NCBI GenBank assembly: GCA_050181295.1
Contig: JBFXDI010000095.1
Coordinates: 1 to 15,943, forward strand
Direction: 5' to 3'
Length of the DNA: 15,943 bases
Source: JBFXDI01 sp050181295
GTDB lineage: Bacteria; Pseudomonadota; Alphaproteobacteria; Rhizobiales; Aestuariivirgaceae
Part shown: positions 7,536 to 15,076 of the stretch, piece after piece
Layout of the letters: every line of letters starts with the position of its first letter
Position numbering within the stretch: the stretch's first letter is position 1
Notes under the pieces: generated by a model
Told to the model about the DNA's origin: nothing
What the model saw: only the letters and a program-made list of their open reading frames with translations
Database searches by the model: none
Position numbers and translations under genes: made by a program

Positions 7536-7540
7536 CCGGC

Positions 7541-8608
7541 CTAAAGCTCACGATCGTCAGCGTCCGGAAGAATCCAGACCCTGGCGGGATCCCATTCGAC
7601 CTTGACCGTCGCGCCCTCGGCCACTCTCCCGCGCGATCCCGTGACATGCGCGGTAAGCGGTAGCCCGTCGGTGTCGATCACGTATCGGACCGATTCTCCC
7701 AGGAACACGGCCTCTCGGACGGTGCCCGACAGCATTCCGCCGCCCTTGCCGTTCACGAGCCGCACGTCCTCAGGCCGTATGAGACCGCAGACGCTTCGAC
7801 CTGCCTCCATGGAGGCGGCGCACGCCACCATCTTGCCGTTTGCAAGCCGGATCACCGTCGCATCGCCCTGCCGCTCCAGCGTGCCTTCAACCAGATTGGC
7901 GACGCCGAGAAAGCCGGCGACGAACCGGTTGCGCGGCCGGTAGTAGGCGGTATCAGGCGTGTCGATCTGCTGCACACGGCCGCGCTCGATCACCACGATC
8001 CGGTCCGACATGGAGAGCGCCTCCTCCTGGTCGTGCGTCACCATGATGGTCGTGATGCCGAGCCGGCGCTGGAGCCTGTGGATCTCTCCCCGCACTTCCT
8101 CCCGAAGCTTCCGGTCCAGCGCCGCGAGCGGCTCGTCGAGGAGCAGGATGTCCGGCTTGAAGATGACCGCGCGGGCCAGCGCCACGCGCTGCTGCTGCCC
8201 CCCGGAAAGCTCGTGCGGCTTGCGGGCGCCGTAGCCTTCGAGACGGACCAAGGCCAGCACCTCCTCGACCCGTGCGTGAATCTCGGAAGACGGCCGGCGG
8301 CGGACACGCAGCGGGAAAGCGACGTTGTCGAAGACCGTCATGTGCGGAAAGAGCGCGTAGCTCTGGAACACGAGGCCGATGTTCCTCTCGGCAGCACGAA
8401 GCTCCGTGACGTCGCGCTCGCCGATGACGATCGAGCCGGAGGTGGGATGCAGGATGCCGGCAAGCAGCGACAGAAGGGTGGTCTTGCCGGAACCGCTGGG
8501 CCCGAGGATGGTCGCGAACTCGCCTGACGGCACCTCCAGCGACACGTCGTCGACGGCCGCGACCGGTCCGAACCTCTTCGTCACATGCGAGAAAGCAACC
8601 GTCGTCAT
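7541..8608 (-). CDS. ABC transporter ATP-binding protein (PotA-like)
   Basis: 355 residues. The nucleotide-binding domain is complete: Walker A G-P-S-G-S-G-K-T-T at 36-44, Q-loop Gln82 in F-Q-S-Y, signature L-S-G-G-Q-Q-Q at 134-140, Walker B D-I-L-L-L-D-E-P at 153-160, D-loop L-A-A-L-D, and H-loop His192 in T-H-D-Q. The remaining roughly 120 residues form a TOBE-type C-terminal domain, as in PotA, CysA and FbpC. It powers import through the two permeases. The ATG at 8608 was chosen because the M-T-T-V-A-F start fits the family. The 75-codon upstream extension overlaps the amidohydrolase gene and has no family resemblance. Confidence 0.92.
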   Translation of the reverse strand: MTTVAFSHVTKRFGPVAAVDDVSLEVPSGEFATILGPSGSGKTTLLSLLAGILHPTSGSIVIGERDVTELRAAERNIGLVFQSYALFPHMTVFDNVAFPLRVRRRPSSEIHARVEEVLALVRLEGYGARKPHELSGGQQQRVALARAVIFKPDILLLDEPLAALDRKLREEVRGEIHRLQRRLGITTIMVTHDQEEALSMSDRIVVIERGRVQQIDTPDTAYYRPRNRFVAGFLGVANLVEGTLERQGDATVIRLANGKMVACAASMEAGRSVCGLIRPEDVRLVNGKGGGMLSGTVREAVFLGESVRYVIDTDGLPLTAHVTGSRGRVAEGATVKVEWDPARVWILPDADDREL

Positions 8609-8627
8609 CGGCCGATGCGCTTCCTCT

Positions 8628-10049
8628 TCATTCGACAATCGACCACTTGAACCTCGGCTTGACCCCAGCCCGCTTCGCCGTTTCCTCGGCGGAGCGACGG
8701 GCAATCGCATAGACCTCGCCCTCGTCCAATCGCGTGAGCCCGCCCCCACGGACGACCACCTCGCCGTTGCAGATGACGGTGTCGACGCCCTTGGTGCGGC
8801 TGACCAGCATGAGCTGCTTGACGGGCGCCACATTGGGCTGCGCGTCGGGAAGATCCGAGGAGCGGATCACGATGTCGGCATACTTGCCGGCTTCGATGCT
8901 GCCGATTCTCGCCTCGAGGCTCATCGCGCGGGCCCCGCCAAGGGTGAACATCTCGAGCAGAGATTCGGACGGCAGATACTCACCCCCTGCCCTGCTCAGG
9001 AGGTAGGCGATGAAGCCGAGTTCGCCGAAAGCCCAGGCCTTCGCCACGTCGGTGCCAAAGGCGATGGGCGTGCCGCGGCGATGCAGTGCGGGAAACCTGT
9101 TCGGGGTCTGGCCTGCAATGCCATAATACATGACGTTGCCCGGATGCCAGACGAGCGCCATGCCACTCGCCACGACAGCATCCGCTTCCGCCTCGTCAAG
9201 CATGTTCATGTGCGTGAACACGGAGCTCGGTCCGATCAGGTCGTTCTCGGCGAAATAGACGAGAGCGGGCTTTTCGAACCTCTTCCGGTCGTAGCCGGCG
9301 TCATCGCCCATGAAACTCTGGTGCTGGTGAACCGCCACGCCATTGGTATCCGCCAGTCTCTTGGCCTCCCGCATCAGCTCGACGGTCGCGCTTCCGACCC
9401 CATAGACGGCGACATGCCCGCGCACCAGCGCATCTTCTTCGCGATTCCTGTGAAGCTGGCCGCCCAGGCCGTCGCGGGCGCGTCTCGCATCGCAGGGCGC
9501 GCGCGGGATATCCGCCGCCATGGGCTCCCCGCCCACGATGTCCCACAGCATGCAGTCCGACACCGAGCAGCGGATGCCGACCGCGGTCGCGGCTTCCGCC
9601 ACCGCGTCCGGCTCGAAGGAGGTTGCCGCATCCACGAAACCCGTGAAGCCGTTCTTCACGAGCTCCGTCGACGCCATCAGCGCGCTTGCATACTCGTCTT
9701 CGTCTGTCAGCGCATTGATCCAGCGCGTGAAGACGCCCGGCCCTGCGCCGCCGTCCTCCTTCGGAGGATTGGGATCATCGGTGATCGAGCCACGGCTCAA
9801 GTGCAGCCCCGCGTGATAGTGCCCGTCGATAAAGCCCGGATGCACGACGGCGCCGCGGGCGTCGATGCGCCGCGCTGCGCGCCAATGGGCTTCGATCTCG
9901 CGCGCAGGTCCGACGGCCGCGATGCGCTTGCCGGCGATAGCGATGGCGCCGTCGCGGTAGACGGTGCGCCGCGTGTCCATCGTCAGCACATAGCCGTTGA
10001 CGATCAGAAGATCGCAGGTCCGCGGAGCGACTTGAGGCTTGCTGCCCAT
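8628..10049 (-). CDS. Metal-dependent amidohydrolase (ATZ/TRZ, cytosine deaminase-like family)
   Basis: 473 residues. The N-terminal beta-sandwich pattern L-L-I-V-N-G-Y-V-L-T-M-D is followed by P-G-F-I-D-G-H-Y-H, giving the metal HxH pair His77/His79. Later candidate ligands are His241/His243 in V-H-Q-H-Q-S, His280 in F-T-H-M-N, His302 in W-H-P-G-N and Asp334 in F-G-T-D-V. The C-terminus I-E-A-G-K-Y-A-D-I-V-I is typical of the superfamily. Members hydrolyse ring or side-chain C-N (or C-Cl) bonds. The usual Glu after the mid-domain His is not evident (Gln or Phe there), so the substrate class is uncertain. The ATG at 10049 is two bases after the ligase stop. The gene sits between the CoA ligase and the ABC genes, suggesting it acts early on the imported compound. 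Confidence 0.85.
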   Translation of the reverse strand: MGSKPQVAPRTCDLLIVNGYVLTMDTRRTVYRDGAIAIAGKRIAAVGPAREIEAHWRAARRIDARGAVVHPGFIDGHYHAGLHLSRGSITDDPNPPKEDGGAGPGVFTRWINALTDEDEYASALMASTELVKNGFTGFVDAATSFEPDAVAEAATAVGIRCSVSDCMLWDIVGGEPMAADIPRAPCDARRARDGLGGQLHRNREEDALVRGHVAVYGVGSATVELMREAKRLADTNGVAVHQHQSFMGDDAGYDRKRFEKPALVYFAENDLIGPSSVFTHMNMLDEAEADAVVASGMALVWHPGNVMYYGIAGQTPNRFPALHRRGTPIAFGTDVAKAWAFGELGFIAYLLSRAGGEYLPSESLLEMFTLGGARAMSLEARIGSIEAGKYADIVIRSSDLPDAQPNVAPVKQLMLVSRTKGVDTVICNGEVVVRGGGLTRLDEGEVYAIARRSAEETAKRAGVKPRFKWSIVE

Positions 10050-10050
10050 G

Positions 10051-11721
10051 TCAGCTCGTCTTCCCGGTTTCGCTGTCCCAGGCCCCGACCCGGAGGTCGG
10101 GCTTGGCCTTGAGCAGCGCCTGCTTCTGGACGCGCATGGAAGGCGTGCGCTCGAAATCGTCAAGCTGGTACTCGATGAACCGCGGGAGCTTGAAGGCTGC
10201 GAGGTTGGCCCTGCAGAAGGCAAGAATCTGCTCCGGAGGCAGAGACTCGGGCGGCTCGCCGTTGTTGAGCTGGATATAGGCCTTGACCTCCTCGCCGCGA
10301 AGCGTGTCGGGAACCGGCACGACGGCGGCCTCGAGGATCTTCGGATGCGAACGCAGCACGGCCTCGACCTCGGCGGCGGAGATGTTTTCGCCGGACCGGC
10401 GGATGATCTCCTTCTTGCGACCGACGAAATAGAGAAGACCGCGCTCGTCGCGGCGGACAACATCGCCTGAATGATACCAGCCGCCGCGATTGGCCTCGGC
10501 CGTCACCTCCGAGCGGTTGAGATAGCCCATGTAAAGGTCGGGGCCGCCGATCAGGGCCTCGCCCGATTGTCCGACGGCAACGTCCCTGTCCTCGTCGTCG
10601 ACGATGCGGATCGTGACGCCCGGCGGCTCGACACCCATGGTGCCTGTCCCGACCAGCTCGTCGGCGAGGTGATCCGGCACGCGGCTCATCACGCCGCCTT
10701 CGGTGCTGCCGAACTGGTTGTGCCAGTGGAAGCCGTAGCGCTGCAGCATCTCGGCATGCAGCTCCTTCGGGAGCCCAGCGTGAATCGCGAGGCGGATACG
10801 GTGGTCGCGCTCGTTGGGCCCTGGCTCGCCCTTCATGAGAAGAGCGGGGATGGACGCGATCGAGAGGATCTCGGTCGCGTCGTAGGTCTTCACGACATCC
10901 CAGAAGCGCGAGACGGAGAAGCGCCGCATGGCGATCATGGTTCCGCGCGAGGCGAGCGAGGTGAGAAGCTGGATCGCCGGATCGGCGTAATAAAAGGGCA
11001 AGCAACAGAGCTGCCGGTCCTGCCAGCCGCGGCGGAAGAGGCGCATGTCGATGTCGATGGTGCGCAGCCACCAGCCGTGATGCAGCATGCAGCCCTTGGG
11101 CGCGCCCGTCGTGCCGGAGGTGTAGTAGACGGTGATGATGTCCTCGCGTCGGCACTCAGCCTTGGCGAAGTCCAGTGGCTCCGCCTGCTTCTCGTACGCC
11201 TCGAGGCCCTTGGGCTCCTCGCCCTCGACCACAATGATATGCCGGAGCGCAGGGGACCCGTCGCGCACCGCCTCGACAATGGGCTTCTGTGTCGAGCCGC
11301 ACACAGCCACGACGGGCTGGGCGTCCTTGACGATGTGGCCGGCATCGAACTGCTGCGCAGTGGGCGCGATGGAGACGAGGGTGCCCCGGTTCGCGATGAT
11401 GCCGAAGAGCGCGATCATGAACTCGACGCGGTTGTCGAGCATCACCACTACGCGGTCACCCGCCTTGACTTTGCCCTTGAGGTAGCCGGCGAAGCGCTGG
11501 CTGCGGTCGAGGAGTTCCCGTCGGGTGATGGTGAGACCGTCCTCGATGATGATGGCCGGCCTGTAGGGATCCTCGATGCAACTCTGGTGCAGGACCTCGA
11601 TGACGGTCTGCTTCGCGACGGCGCTCCACTCCGGCGGCACGTCCTGGTGCGTTACCCAGTCCGCGGGGCGCGGCGGGACATTCGTGATGCCAAGCTCCGC
11701 TTCTCTGTATTCGCCCGTCAC
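10051..11721 (-). CDS. AMP-binding acyl-CoA ligase (CaiC/crotonobetaine-carnitine CoA ligase-like)
   Basis: 556 residues. Adenylate-forming motifs appear in order: A3 T-S-G-T-T-G-A-P-K-G at 201-210, A5 F-G-S-T-E-G-G at 337-343, A7 Y-H-S-G-D at 416-420, and A8 V-G-R-K-K-E-I-I-R-R-S-G-E-N-I-S at 433-448. The C-terminal lid follows. The enzyme would adenylate a carboxylic acid and transfer it to CoA, feeding the hydratases and the SDR. At A10 the usual Gly-Lys is Met-Arg (T-P-S-M-R, Arg530), with a lysine three residues later. The start is GTG at 11721, overlapping the MaoC stop by four bases (GTGA), with GGAGG eight bases before it. The longer open frame upstream is Arg-rich antisense sequence. 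The family also includes benzoate- and fatty-acid-type ligases, so the substrate is unknown. Confidence 0.9.
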   Translation of the reverse strand: MTGEYREAELGITNVPPRPADWVTHQDVPPEWSAVAKQTVIEVLHQSCIEDPYRPAIIIEDGLTITRRELLDRSQRFAGYLKGKVKAGDRVVVMLDNRVEFMIALFGIIANRGTLVSIAPTAQQFDAGHIVKDAQPVVAVCGSTQKPIVEAVRDGSPALRHIIVVEGEEPKGLEAYEKQAEPLDFAKAECRREDIITVYYTSGTTGAPKGCMLHHGWWLRTIDIDMRLFRRGWQDRQLCCLPFYYADPAIQLLTSLASRGTMIAMRRFSVSRFWDVVKTYDATEILSIASIPALLMKGEPGPNERDHRIRLAIHAGLPKELHAEMLQRYGFHWHNQFGSTEGGVMSRVPDHLADELVGTGTMGVEPPGVTIRIVDDEDRDVAVGQSGEALIGGPDLYMGYLNRSEVTAEANRGGWYHSGDVVRRDERGLLYFVGRKKEIIRRSGENISAAEVEAVLRSHPKILEAAVVPVPDTLRGEEVKAYIQLNNGEPPESLPPEQILAFCRANLAAFKLPRFIEYQLDDFERTPSMRVQKQALLKAKPDLRVGAWDSETGKTS

Positions 11722-12548
11722 GACGCGACCTCCGCGAACCCGTTCTTCACGACGACATTTCCATCCTTGTCCTCGGCCTCGAAGGCCACCTGGCCACTGC
11801 CCTGCCACAGGCGCGCCCGCAGCTCCTGGCCTTCCGTGAGATAGAGGGGGTGCGAGAAGCGGCAGCCGAGCCGCTTGAGGCGCCTTACGTCGCCGCCGGC
11901 GGCCGCTTCCACGATGCCGCGCGCGATGAGCGCCAGCGTGCACATGCCATGAACGATCGGCGCCGGCAGGCCGTTCGCGGCCGCCAGCACGGGGTCGATA
12001 GTGTAGGGAGAGTAGTCGCGCGCCGCATCGGCGTAGCGCAGCGTCAGGTCTGCCGGAATCGGATAGCGCATGGTGACCGGCTCTCCCGAGCGGGCCGGCT
12101 TTGGCGTATCCGGCGGCCTTCCACCCGAATCCTTCCCGGACGCGCCCTGGACGAGGCAGGTCGAGAACTGGGTGCAGACATCATGCCCATCGTGGGTGCG
12201 GGTGATGGAGCGGACGAAGTAAAGAGCTCCGGCCTTGGAGGAGCCTGTGCCGATCAGCTGCGATTGCGAGAAAAGCCTTTGTCCCGGCACTATCGGCCGG
12301 TGAAACAGGAAGTCGTGCTGGCCGTGCAGGATGAAGCCCTTGGTAACCTGGTCCAACACCTCGACCATGCTTTGCATGACGGGCACGTGATTGAACACCG
12401 GCGTTGCGACGGAGCCGGAAAGATGCCTTGGATTCGTGTCCCCGATGGCTTCCGCAAACTGCGCGAGACGCTGTGTGTTGGTGCGGAACTCCTCGGAATC
12501 GCGCATCGTGCCTATCCTGTCAGCTCCAATCGAGATGTCCTGCTGCAT
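11718..12548 (-). CDS. Fused double-hotdog MaoC family protein, catalytic His apparently replaced
   Basis: 276 residues with two hotdog halves. The N-half (about 20-135) has Q-F-A-E-A-I-G-D-T-N-P and H-R-P-I-V-P-G-Q. The C-half (about 160-276) has L-R-Y-A-D-A-A-R-D-Y-S-P-Y-T-I-D-P and P-A-P-I-V-H-G-M-C-T. The layout resembles the hydratase-2 unit of peroxisomal MFE-2, where the motif is G-D-x-N-P-L-H. Here Asp178 is kept, but the His five residues on is Thr183 and the Asn is Ser. It may be a modified hydratase, a thioesterase-like protein or a non-catalytic acyl-CoA binder. The ATG at 12548 shares one base with the SDR stop (TGATG). A later Met (12506) is a possible alternative start. Confidence 0.82.
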   Translation of the reverse strand: MQQDISIGADRIGTMRDSEEFRTNTQRLAQFAEAIGDTNPRHLSGSVATPVFNHVPVMQSMVEVLDQVTKGFILHGQHDFLFHRPIVPGQRLFSQSQLIGTGSSKAGALYFVRSITRTHDGHDVCTQFSTCLVQGASGKDSGGRPPDTPKPARSGEPVTMRYPIPADLTLRYADAARDYSPYTIDPVLAAANGLPAPIVHGMCTLALIARGIVEAAAGGDVRRLKRLGCRFSHPLYLTEGQELRARLWQGSGQVAFEAEDKDGNVVVKNGFAEVAS

Positions 12549-13450
12549 CAGCTTCCCAACCCATCCACGAAGTCGCCCAGTCCTGGCGGCGCCGGCAGCC
12601 TTCCGCGCAACGCGCGATCAATTTCGTCCACCTTCCACTGGCCACCGCAGCGCACATCGACAGCGACCGATGACGGAGTGATCACCTCGATCCGGTCGCC
12701 ATAGGCTTGGAAGACCTGGTTGGTCGCGGGACAGTCCGCCATGGCGAGCCACACGATCAGGGGCGACACGTTATCCGGATCGAAGACGTCGAAGACGCCG
12801 GGTGGTGGGGGTTTGAGGCTCGTCTCGATGCGCGTGCGGGCGGAGGGCGAGACAGCGTTGGAGCGGACGCCGTACTTCGCCCCTTCCAGCGCCACGACCC
12901 GCGAAAGGCCGACGACGCCAAGCTTCGCGGAGGCGTAATTGGCCTGCCCGAAATTGCCGACAAGGCCTGCGAGCGAGGTCGTGTGCACCACCGAGGCGGC
13001 TACAGGCTCTCCCGCCTTCGAGCGCTCACGCCAATAGGCCATGGCATGCCGGGTTGGGGCTGCGTGTCCCTTGAGATGTACCCGAATGACCGCGTCCCAC
13101 TCCTCCTCGCTCATGTTGGAGAGTGTGCGATCCCGCAGGATGCCGGCATTGTTCACAAGGACGTCGAGACGACCGAAGCTGCGAATCGCAAGGTCGATCA
13201 TCTCCGCGGCCTGGCCCCAGTCGGAGACGTCGTGGCCGCTCACGACAGCATTGCCGCCGACCGCACGGATTTCGTCAACAACCGCCTGCCCTGGCGTCGC
13301 GTCGCGTCCGTGTCCCTGGAGATCGCCTCCAAGATCGTTGACCACCACGCTCGCGCCATGGCGGGCCAGGGCCAGGGCATGGGAGCGACCGACACCTCGG
13401 CCCGACCCGGTCACGATGGCGACCCTGCCCTCGAGGGCGCGGGCGGTCAC
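12548..13450 (-). CDS. SDR family NAD-dependent dehydrogenase (MFE-2-like 3-hydroxyacyl-CoA dehydrogenase)
   Basis: 300 residues from GTG at 13450. It has cofactor motif T-G-S-G-R-G-V-G at 14-21, V-V-V-N-D-L-G-G with Asp39 (which favours NAD over NADP), N-N-A-G at 100-103, catalytic Ser159, Tyr172 and Lys176 in the G-N-F-G-Q-A-N-Y-A-S-A-K stretch, and S-A-R-T-R-I further on. The N-D-L-G-G and G-N-F-G-Q-A-N-Y patterns are those of the (3R)-hydroxyacyl-CoA dehydrogenase domain of MFE-2. It would oxidise the 3-hydroxyacyl-CoA made by the MaoC enzymes. It is the first gene of the minus-strand operon. GTG at 13474 is an alternative start; 13450 has GGGGA just upstream and fits the family N-terminus. 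Upstream codons do not look coding. Confidence 0.85.
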   Translation of the reverse strand: MTARALEGRVAIVTGSGRGVGRSHALALARHGASVVVNDLGGDLQGHGRDATPGQAVVDEIRAVGGNAVVSGHDVSDWGQAAEMIDLAIRSFGRLDVLVNNAGILRDRTLSNMSEEEWDAVIRVHLKGHAAPTRHAMAYWRERSKAGEPVAASVVHTTSLAGLVGNFGQANYASAKLGVVGLSRVVALEGAKYGVRSNAVSPSARTRIETSLKPPPPGVFDVFDPDNVSPLIVWLAMADCPATNQVFQAYGDRIEVITPSSVAVDVRCGGQWKVDEIDRALRGRLPAPPGLGDFVDGLGS

Positions 13451-13537
13451 CGGCAGTCCCCGACTTGAATGCACCTTCGACGCGACAACCTGGTTCCCCT
13501 TCTCGCCTACGCCCGTCCGATATCCGGGAATTTTTCC

Positions 13538-13569
13538 ATTATACTGTACCTGGCATCTGGCTCGGTCAA
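13538..13569 (-). promoter_or_regulatory. Candidate promoter of the twelve-gene minus-strand operon
   Basis: Read on the minus strand there is a perfect TATAAT (13543-13538) preceded by TTGACC (13569-13564). The 20-base spacing is longer than ideal, so either a shifted -10 (CAGTAT, 17-base spacing) or a weak -35 is possible. The start of transcription would fall near 13531, leaving a leader of about 80 bases before GTG 13450. No TTGAT-N5-ATCAA site overlaps it; the nearest lies about 100 bases further upstream. Confidence 0.35.
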
Positions 13570-13670
13570 GCGGTATCCGGCCTTTCTCCCGCCGTGCCTG
13601 CGCAGTTGATGAGGCAGGGCCGACCTGTAGACTCGCATGGGACAGGAGCGTTGCAGGTATGGCAATGAAC

Positions 13671-13685
13671 TTGATCATTGATCAA
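13671..13685. promoter_or_regulatory. Palindromic operator candidate TTGATC-ATT-GATCAA (GntR site 1)
   Basis: A perfect inverted repeat with six-base arms and a three-base centre, 47 bases before the ATG of the class III aminotransferase. Twelve of 15 bases match the site in front of the GntR gene, and both fit TTGAT-N5-ATCAA. FCD-type GntR regulators bind short AT-rich palindromes of this size. The left arm TTGATC (13671-13676) can also be read as a -35 box, with TACCCT (13693-13698) 16 bases downstream as -10, so binding would block the promoter. The promoter reading is weaker than the operator reading. Confidence 0.6.
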
Positions 13686-13732
13686 ATCCTGCTACCCTGC
13701 TCTTGAGACGGAAACGTGAGGAAGGATCTTTC

Positions 13733-15058
13733 ATGAACAAGCCGATCGCCCGGCGCAATTTCTCGATCGAGGCGGCCGTGGCCGAGGTCTCGGCGGAGCT
13801 GGCCGAGCGCAATCCGGCAAGCGCCGCGCGCCAGACCGGCGCCGAAGCCTATATGCCGGGCGGCAATACCCGCACCCTCCTCTACTACACCCCCTTCCCC
13901 ATCGCCTTCGCGCGCGGCGAAGGCGCCCGCCTCTGGGACGTCGACGGGCATGAGTATCTGGATCTCGTCGGCGAGCAGAGCGCCGCCATCTTCGGCCATA
14001 CCCATCCCCGCATCCTCGAGGAGATCGAACGCGTCCTGCGCCAGGGCATCAATCTCGGCGGCCCCAACAGATATGAGGCCGCGCTTGCGGAGGCCGTGAC
14101 CAGGCGCTTTCCCTCGATCGAGCATGTGCGGTTCTGCAACTCGGGAACCGAGGCGAACATGTTCGCGCTCGCGACCGCGCGCGCTGCTACTGGCCGCGAC
14201 AAGATCATGGCCTTCGCCACCGGCTATCACGGTGGGCTGCTAACCTTCACGGATGTTCCGGGCCCGCTGAACGCGCCCTTCGACTTTGTGGTCGCGCCCT
14301 ACAACAACGTGGAGCGCACGCGCGAACTCATCGAGGAGAACGCATCCGATCTCGCAGCCGTGATCCTCGAGCCTATGATGGGCGGCGGCGGCTGCCTGCC
14401 GGGCTCGACCGAGTTCCTCACCATGCTGAGAAACGCCTGCGACCGCCACGGCATCGTGCTCATCTTCGATGAGGTGATGACCTCTAGGCTCGGGCCCAAC
14501 GGCCTTCAGGGCCGGCTCGGCATTCGCCCGGACCTCACGACGCTCGGCAAGTACATCGGCGGCGGCATGAACTTCGGAGGCTTCGGCGGGCGCAAGGATC
14601 TCATGGCCCGCTACGATCCCCGGCGCGCCGACCATTGGAACCACGCCGGCACTTTCAACAACAACGTCCTTACGATGGCTGCTGGCGCCGTGGGCCTCAC
14701 CGAAGTCTTCACGGAAAATGCCGCCATAGAGCTGAATGCTCGGGGCGACCGGCTGCGGGAGAAACTGAACCAGGTGGCCTCCCGCAAGAACCTGCCTGTG
14801 ACGGTCACCGGCATCGGTTCGCTCATGAACATCCATTTCTCCGCCGAGCGCGTCACAAGCCCGGTCGAGGTCGCGCGCGGCAACGCGGCGCTGAAGCCCC
14901 TGCTCCATCTCGACATGCTACTCCACGGCATCTATCTGGCGCGCCGCGGCTTCATCGCCCTCTCGATACCCGTGACGGATGCGGATGCCGATTTAACCGT
15001 TGCGACCTTCGAGGCGTTCCTCGACCGCTGGTCGGATCTCATCGCCGGCGGCCAGTGA
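13733..15058 (+). CDS. Class III PLP-dependent aminotransferase (glutamate-1-semialdehyde 2,1-aminomutase-like)
   Basis: 441 residues. Markers: M-P-G-G-N-T-R near 41-47, W-D-V-D-G-H-E-Y-L-D at 68-77, N-S-G-T-E-A-N at 136-142 (phosphate binding), G-Y-H-G at 164-167, F-D-E-V at 245-248, and L-G-K-Y-I-G-G-G with the PLP lysine at Lys273. The N-terminal P-G-G-N-T-R and overall layout match HemL-like proteins, but the catabolic setting and GntR neighbour argue for transamination or aminomutation of another amino compound rather than haem synthesis. The ATG at 13733 has GAGGAAGGA seven to fifteen bases upstream. The TTG at 13703 in the same frame is weaker. It is convergent with the GntR gene, with 18 bases between the stops. 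Operator site 1 lies in its promoter region. Confidence 0.88.
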   Translation: MNKPIARRNFSIEAAVAEVSAELAERNPASAARQTGAEAYMPGGNTRTLLYYTPFPIAFARGEGARLWDVDGHEYLDLVGEQSAAIFGHTHPRILEEIERVLRQGINLGGPNRYEAALAEAVTRRFPSIEHVRFCNSGTEANMFALATARAATGRDKIMAFATGYHGGLLTFTDVPGPLNAPFDFVVAPYNNVERTRELIEENASDLAAVILEPMMGGGGCLPGSTEFLTMLRNACDRHGIVLIFDEVMTSRLGPNGLQGRLGIRPDLTTLGKYIGGGMNFGGFGGRKDLMARYDPRRADHWNHAGTFNNNVLTMAAGAVGLTEVFTENAAIELNARGDRLREKLNQVASRKNLPVTVTGIGSLMNIHFSAERVTSPVEVARGNAALKPLLHLDMLLHGIYLARRGFIALSIPVTDADADLTVATFEAFLDRWSDLIAGGQ

Positions 15059-15076
15059 TGGGCGGCCGTCGCGGCG

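Noticed and set aside
8379..10112. Long plus-strand open frame (577 codons) opposite the amidohydrolase and part of the ATPase gene
   Set aside because: It is antisense to genes with clear family motifs, shows no recognisable domain, and is the expected by-product of high third-position GC.
10471..11844. Long plus-strand open frame (457 codons) opposite the CoA ligase
   Set aside because: The opposite strand encodes every adenylate-forming motif in order; this frame has no recognisable domain.
11722..11943. N-terminal extension of the CoA ligase frame
   Set aside because: It overlaps the C-half of the fused MaoC gene and is Arg-rich; GTG 11721 has a good ribosome site and a stop/start overlap.
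13521..13580. Direct repeat of TATCCGG at 13521-13527 and 13574-13580
   Set aside because: Only seven bases, flanks not conserved, no link to a recognisable site.
13659..13706. Possible 15-codon leader peptide (M-A-M-N-L-I-I-D-Q) running through operator site 1
   Set aside because: No well-placed ribosome site, no attenuator-like structure after it, and the reading is forced by the palindrome itself.
15059..15076. Terminator between the convergent class III aminotransferase and gntR genes
   Set aside because: GC-rich with short partial repeats but no convincing stem plus U-run on either strand.
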